Shown here: positions 6,099 to 9,356 of the stretch, one piece after another
How positions within the stretch are numbered: the first letter of the stretch is position 1
Layout: the number at the start of each line of letters is the position of its first letter
NCBI GenBank assembly: GCA_021160685.1
Contig: JAGHCC010000453.1
Coordinates: 1-9,356, forward strand
Source: Desulfobulbaceae bacterium
GTDB lineage: Bacteria > Desulfobacterota > Desulfobulbia > Desulfobulbales > SURF-16
DNA length: 9,356 nt
Direction of reading: 5' to 3'
Position numbers and translations under genes: made by a program
The notes under the pieces: generated by a model
What the model was told of the DNA's origin: nothing
Seen by the model: only the letters and a program-made list of their open reading frames with translations
Databases searched by the model: none

Positions 6099-6839
6099 TC
6101 AGCGGCAAAACCATTTCTTATAAAAAAAGAAAAATCCGTCCTGGAATCTCGCCGGCCAGGGAGTGGCTATGAGGTCAAAGACAGGCGGCCGAAAGGCGAT
6201 CCGGGATGCAGGGACCAAATGGACGTGCCAGCCGGCCCGGTGGAGCCGCCGGCAATATTCCAGGGATTCGTAAAAGGAAAACCTTTCATCAAAAAAGCCG
6301 ATGTCATCCACAGCCTGACTGTTGACAACCAGACAGATACCCGGCAGCCAATCCATCTCTGCCGGGCTGTCTCCCTCGGGAACGGGAAATTTTGCTCTGA
6401 TCAGTCCATTGCCTGAAAACAAAAATGAAAAAAGGGATGGAAAGAGAGCAGCGGAAACTAGAGGCCGGTCATCCAGGGTGACCAGTTGGGGCCCGACAAG
6501 TCCCACATCGGGATTGTCATCAAGAAAATCGATCAGAGCCGGAAGTGCTGCCGGTTGCACCAGGGACTCATCGTGCCAGACCGAGACATAGCGCCCCCGG
6601 CCCAGCCGGAGCGCCCGGTTCCAAGCCTTTGCCAGGGGTTCTTCCACATTGCTCTCAAAAATAATCACGTCCGGAAAGCTTGCGGCAATAAAATCCAGAG
6701 ACTTCTCCGCGCCCATATTAACGACGATGACCTGGAGGGAAACCGGATCCGCATGATCAAACAGGGAGTTCAAAAAACGGTTGATGTATCTTCTGTTTTT
6801 GGTTGCAACACAGACGGTGCAGTCGATTTCACTTTCCAT
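6099..6839 (-). CDS. Family 2 (GT-A fold) glycosyltransferase-like protein
   Basis: 246-residue protein of the rhamnosyltransferase/WbbL-like branch of glycosyltransferase family 2, which usually moves a sugar from a nucleotide-sugar donor to a cell-surface glycan or protein. Visible parts are the N-terminal strand DCTVCVATKNR (6-16), a second strand LQVIVVNMG (35-43), the NxEEPLAKAWNRALRLGRGRYVSVWHDE segment (64-91, with HDE where an NPD or DxD motif normally sits), and WLPGICLVVNSQAVDDIGFFDERF (164-187), followed by YESLEYCRRLHRAGW (190-204) where canonical members read ED-x-D. So the donor-site and catalytic acidic positions are both altered. No transmembrane segment stands out. The ATG at 6839 has no clear Shine-Dalgarno sequence. 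The neighbours on either side are one-carbon genes with no evident link to glycan synthesis; substrate unknown. Confidence 0.8.
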   Translation of the reverse strand: MESEIDCTVCVATKNRRYINRFLNSLFDHADPVSLQVIVVNMGAEKSLDFIAASFPDVIIFESNVEEPLAKAWNRALRLGRGRYVSVWHDESLVQPAALPALIDFLDDNPDVGLVGPQLVTLDDRPLVSAALFPSLFSFLFSGNGLIRAKFPVPEGDSPAEMDWLPGICLVVNSQAVDDIGFFDERFSFYESLEYCRRLHRAGWHVHLVPASRIAFRPPVFDLIATPWPARFQDGFFFFYKKWFCR

Positions 6840-6930
6840 GAGACTGCATGGCTGCCTGACAGGTGAATATTAAATATCGAATTTCATATTCCTTTATTCA
6901 GTATTGATGCCTTCGTAAAAACTATTTTTC

Positions 6931-7033
6931 AACGCAAAAGACGCGAAGGACGCAAAAGTTCTTCTTAAAAGTCAAATAGTTACTCTTGCGCCCCTCGGAG
7001 TCTCACTAGCTCGCTACCTGCGTCTTTTGCGTT
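6931..7033. repeat. 103-bp palindromic element with AACGCAAAAGACGC arms
   Basis: Perfect 14-bp arms AACGCAAAAGACGC (6931-6944) and GCGTCTTTTGCGTT (7020-7033). The left arm continues as GAAGGACGCAAAAG, a phrase of a widespread bacterial intergenic repeat type. The interior holds TCGGAGTCTCACT (6995-7007), shared with the hairpin at 9099-9170. It occupies most of the gap between the RACo-like gene and the glycosyltransferase and could end RACo transcription. No separate terminator is seen there. Confidence 0.75.
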
Positions 7034-7077
7034 AAATTTTCGCTTCTTACGAGCTCATCAGTATTCGCTATTCCGCT

Positions 7078-9006
7078 CTATCCCGACAGTTTATCCTTGA
7101 TCGTCGGAAACAGCGACATATCCGTATGGGGCAAAAACATAGCGGCCATGTAATGAGTCATGAAATCCGGACTCTCGCTCAATTCCATATTGGTGATCAA
7201 CTTGCTGACCTGAGACCGCTCCCTGAATCTGTTATGATCACAGAGACTGATCTGGGCGCCGACCAGAGAGGCATTGCCGAGATAATAAAATTTATCCCGG
7301 TCAATATCCGGCAGCAGGCCGATACAAATAGCCCGTTCCAGATCGATATAGGCACCGAAATTACCGGCCAGGATGACCCGGTCAAGATCGTTGAATCCCA
7401 TACCCACGGATTCCAGCAGGGTAACATAGCCGGCATACATGGCGCCCTTGGCACGGATCAGATTGTCCAGATCTATTTCTGTAATAACGATGTCCTCACC
7501 GATGAGGGAATCCTTGTCCCAAGCCAGGACATACTCGAAACTATCCTCGCCCTGCCTGATGCGCGGATGATCAATGGCGCGGTTGAACTTCCCCTGCTGA
7601 TCAATAACGCCAGCCTCAAGCAGTTCGGAAACAATGCTGATCAGACCGGAACCGCAGATTCCCCTGGGCTTGGTGCGCTCGATGGTAATGATCATCGGGT
7701 CAAAGGTTTCCGGATGAATATGAAAATTTTCAATGGCGCCGGCGCTGGCCCGCATGCCGTGCTGAATGCCGCCACCCTCAAAGGCCGGTCCTGCGGAACA
7801 GGCCGTACACATCATCCAGTCCTGGTTGCCGACGACAATTTCGCCGTTGGTGCCGATATCAATAAACAGGGTCAGTTCCGGACTCTTGTGCATTTGACAG
7901 GCATGAACGCCGGAGACAATATCGCCCCCCACATAACTGGCCACGGCCGGGTAAAGAAAAAGCCGAACCGAGGGGTGGGCGTACACACCGAGATCAGCGG
8001 CCGTGGTCAAGGGAAAATGGCTGCTGGTGGGCACATAAGGCGCCTCGCGAATGTACTTGGGATCAATCCCCAGGAGAAGATGGGACATGACCGTATTGCC
8101 GGCCGCCATGATGTAGCTGATATCACTGGGACTGATGATCATTTTTTTGCAGATCGTCTCAATGATGGTATTAATGGTATAAACCACCTTGCCCTGCAGG
8201 GCCTTCAGACCGCCGGCCCGCTGGGAATAGATAATCCTGGAAATGACATCTTCGCCATAGCCGATCTGGGAGTTATAGGCCGAAGCCTCGGCTATGACCT
8301 TGCCGGTATTGAGATCGATCAAAATGCCGCACAAGGTGGTGGTGCCGATATCCAGAGCCAGACCATACAAGCGGTCGGTGGTATCCCCGGGTTCCACGGC
8401 AATAATCCGATCCGGCTCCCTTTGCCGCTTGCCGCGCAGCAGAATAGCCGTGATCTCCCAGTTGGACTCACGCAGGGTGAAGGGCAACTCTTTCAGAAGG
8501 GCAGGATGGTCATAGGTGGGTTCCTTGCAGTCGGAACATCCCTTGCGAATGCCGCGCAACACCCGTTGCAGATCGGCGATATTATCATCCGTCGTAGGAG
8601 GATCGAGCTTAAGGAAACGTTTTTCAACCGGTGGAGAAACAACCCATTCTCCAATCAGAGAATCCAGGGAGCGGGCCGAAATAGAACGGGTGGTCTTGGG
8701 GTTACGCTTCAGGGCCTTGCCGTCTTTTTTGATCTCTTCCGGGATCTCCACCACCAAATCAGATATGACCGAGGCCTGACAGGCCAGGCAATAACCCTGA
8801 TCATGCTCTTCTTTTTTGAGACGCTTGGCCTGGTCCGAGGCAACCTCGCCTTCCTTAATTTTGACCTTGCATTTACCGCAGACCCCGTCACCACCGCAGA
8901 AGGCAGGGATGTAAACTCCTGCGTTGGCGGCGGCGGCCAGGAGATTTTCCCCATCCTCCACGATCACCGTGACGTTATCGGGTAAAAAATGAATTGTTTT
9001 GCTCAT
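7078..9006 (-). CDS. acsV: RACo/AcsV-like ATP-dependent reductive activator of corrinoid proteins
   Basis: 642-residue iron-sulfur ASKHA-family ATPase. Proteins of this type use ATP to return oxidised Co(II) corrinoid proteins to Co(I), keeping methyl transfer running. Residues 1-92 are a plant-type [2Fe-2S] ferredoxin domain with Cys37-x5-Cys43-x2-Cys46 and Cys73 (Cys76 is nearby). A linker and middle region (about 95-210) carries an additional Cys157-x2-Cys160. The ASKHA core begins at LALDIGTTT (216-224), with the second phosphate loop DIGTNGEI (383-390), the MCTACSAGPAFEGGG block (399-413), GICGSG (449-454) and ILAGNFGAY (545-553). I chose the ATG at 9006 because the ferredoxin domain starts there; the reading frame extends to a GTG at 9075 without support. 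Neither start has a Shine-Dalgarno sequence. The close acsE suggests the acetyl-CoA pathway corrinoid protein as target, but methyltransferase-linked corrinoid proteins are possible. Confidence 0.9.
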   Translation of the reverse strand: MSKTIHFLPDNVTVIVEDGENLLAAAANAGVYIPAFCGGDGVCGKCKVKIKEGEVASDQAKRLKKEEHDQGYCLACQASVISDLVVEIPEEIKKDGKALKRNPKTTRSISARSLDSLIGEWVVSPPVEKRFLKLDPPTTDDNIADLQRVLRGIRKGCSDCKEPTYDHPALLKELPFTLRESNWEITAILLRGKRQREPDRIIAVEPGDTTDRLYGLALDIGTTTLCGILIDLNTGKVIAEASAYNSQIGYGEDVISRIIYSQRAGGLKALQGKVVYTINTIIETICKKMIISPSDISYIMAAGNTVMSHLLLGIDPKYIREAPYVPTSSHFPLTTAADLGVYAHPSVRLFLYPAVASYVGGDIVSGVHACQMHKSPELTLFIDIGTNGEIVVGNQDWMMCTACSAGPAFEGGGIQHGMRASAGAIENFHIHPETFDPMIITIERTKPRGICGSGLISIVSELLEAGVIDQQGKFNRAIDHPRIRQGEDSFEYVLAWDKDSLIGEDIVITEIDLDNLIRAKGAMYAGYVTLLESVGMGFNDLDRVILAGNFGAYIDLERAICIGLLPDIDRDKFYYLGNASLVGAQISLCDHNRFRERSQVSKLITNMELSESPDFMTHYMAAMFLPHTDMSLFPTIKDKLSG

Positions 9007-9014
9007 AATATTTA

Positions 9015-9185
9015 TTGTATTGGTTAAGTTAGTTGAACAGGTTGTATGTAACCAATCACGGGGTAAAATCACCACGCTTTCGAGTAACTCTTTATTCTGT
9101 AAGCGTTCACAGGTGCCGGAGATCGGAGTCTCACTTCGTTCACTTACCTTCGGTGCCTGTGATCGCTTACGGTTGTATTGGTTAA
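9015..9185 (+). repeat. 13-bp direct repeats flanking the hairpin region
   Basis: TTGTATTGGTTAA occurs at 9015-9027 and again at 9173-9185, flanking 145 bp that contain the hairpin at 9099-9170. This could be a target-site duplication from insertion of a small element, or paired regulator sites, since ATTGGT/ACCAAT also occurs at about 9051 and 9195. Confidence 0.55.
9099..9170. repeat. 72-bp hairpin element in the RACo leader
   Basis: Arms 9099-9118 and 9151-9170 pair over 20 positions with 17 Watson-Crick pairs, 2 G-U pairs and 1 mismatch (GTAAGCG... with ...CGCTTAC). The interior contains TCGGAGTCTCACT (9123-9135) and TACCT, as in the 6931-7033 element, although the arms of the two are unrelated. 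In RNA it would form a strong stem within the predicted RACo leader. Confidence 0.75.
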
Positions 9186-9197
9186 ACCAGTCAAACC

Positions 9198-9225
9198 AAT
9201 TTAACTAATAAAGAAAGCTTGTCAA
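9198..9225 (-). promoter_or_regulatory. Predicted promoter of the RACo-like gene
   Basis: On the minus strand TTGACA (9220-9225) is followed after 16 bp by TAAATT (9198-9203). This implies a long leader of about 185 nt before the ATG at 9006, containing the hairpin at 9099-9170. An inverted repeat, ATTGGTT (9178-9184) with AACCAAT (9194-9200), overlaps the -10/start region and could be an operator. Confidence 0.5.
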
Positions 9226-9247
9226 GAAAGAAGCCGATAAAATTAAC

Positions 9248-9276
9248 TTGTCAGGGCGGAAAACAATCAGTATATA
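9248..9276 (+). promoter_or_regulatory. Predicted sigma70 promoter of the plus-strand gene at 9340
   Basis: TTGTCA (9248-9253) followed after 17 bp by TATATA (9271-9276), about 64 bp before the ATG at 9340. It is back-to-back with the RACo promoter, so a single regulator could act on both. Confidence 0.6.
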
Positions 9277-9339
9277 TATTTTCTACCTGTTTGTAATAAA
9301 ATCGAATTTTCCACTGGATAACTATTGAAGGAGAACACA

Positions 9340-9356
9340 ATGGCAAGCGATAAAAT
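9340..9356 (+). CDS. Start of an unidentified gene, cut by the window edge
   Basis: ATG followed by GCA AGC GAT AAA (Met-Ala-Ser-Asp-Lys) and then the window ends. The call rests on a strong ribosome site, AAGGAG at 9328-9333, six bases before the ATG, and a good sigma70-type promoter at 9248-9276. The gene is divergent from the RACo-like activator with about 330 bp between the two starts. Five residues are too few to identify the product. Another acetyl-CoA pathway gene is a reasonable guess from context only. Confidence 0.75.

Noticed and set aside
6030..6416. A 128-codon plus-strand frame overlapping the glycosyltransferase end
   Set aside because: It is mostly antisense to the glycosyltransferase gene and low in complexity, with no family motif.
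7126..8985. A 619-codon open frame on the plus strand opposite the RACo-like gene
   Set aside because: It lies wholly antisense to a gene with clear family motifs, its translation shows no recognisable domain, and it has no ribosome site. It is a shadow frame produced by codon bias.
84..9006. One long minus-strand operon
   Set aside because: Gaps of about 110 to 380 bp, several intrinsic terminators and separate promoters argue for individual transcription units.
9006..9075. GTG at 9075 as the start of the RACo-like gene
   Set aside because: The added 23 residues are unlike the family, come from the repeat-rich leader, and there is no ribosome site before the GTG.

Overview
The window suggests a strictly anaerobic, probably sulfate-reducing member of the Desulfobacterota. 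It carries Wood-Ljungdahl (reductive acetyl-CoA) genes (an AcsE-type methyltransferase and a RACo/AcsV-type corrinoid activator), a rubrerythrin, a rubredoxin-fused glutamate-synthase-like flavoprotein, a class II DAHP synthase, and long intergenic spacers full of palindromic repeats. This assignment is inferred from gene content; no marker gene is present.

Seven complete genes all lie on the minus strand. From right to left they are: RACo-like activator (7078-9006), family 2 glycosyltransferase-like protein (6099-6839), acsE (4897-5790), an orphan HsdR-N-terminal-like protein (4087-4665), class II DAHP synthase (2636-3973), rubrerythrin (1874-2395) and the rubredoxin/GltS-domain protein (84-1490). 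An eighth gene starts on the plus strand at 9340 and runs off the window, divergent from the RACo gene. Every gap is over 80 bp. Intrinsic terminators lie after acsE, DAHP synthase, rubrerythrin and (distally) the glycosyltransferase, and separate promoters are visible before acsE, rubrerythrin, the RACo gene and the plus-strand gene. This therefore looks like a run of single-gene transcription units, not one operon.

Functionally, AcsE moves the methyl group of methyl-tetrahydrofolate onto a corrinoid iron-sulfur protein. The RACo-like protein would return that corrinoid protein to the active Co(I) state after accidental oxidation. Rubrerythrin reduces peroxide, and the rubredoxin-GltS fusion next to it may be another rubredoxin-linked redox enzyme. 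DAHP synthase opens the shikimate pathway. The roles of the HsdR-like protein and the glycosyltransferase here are unknown.

The most unusual part of the window is its intergenic DNA. There are at least four kinds of palindromic element: a nested inverted repeat at 1585-1714; a roughly 107-bp near-complete palindrome at 4720-4826; a family of short elements ending in CTGAATAGTTAC or its variants, with two alignable copies at 1-43 and 4008-4050; and two large hairpins at 6931-7033 and 9099-9170 that have different arms but share a conserved loop sequence and bracket the RACo gene. A 36-nt near-perfect palindrome overlapping the predicted -35 box of rubrerythrin looks like a regulator operator, possibly of the PerR/Fur type.
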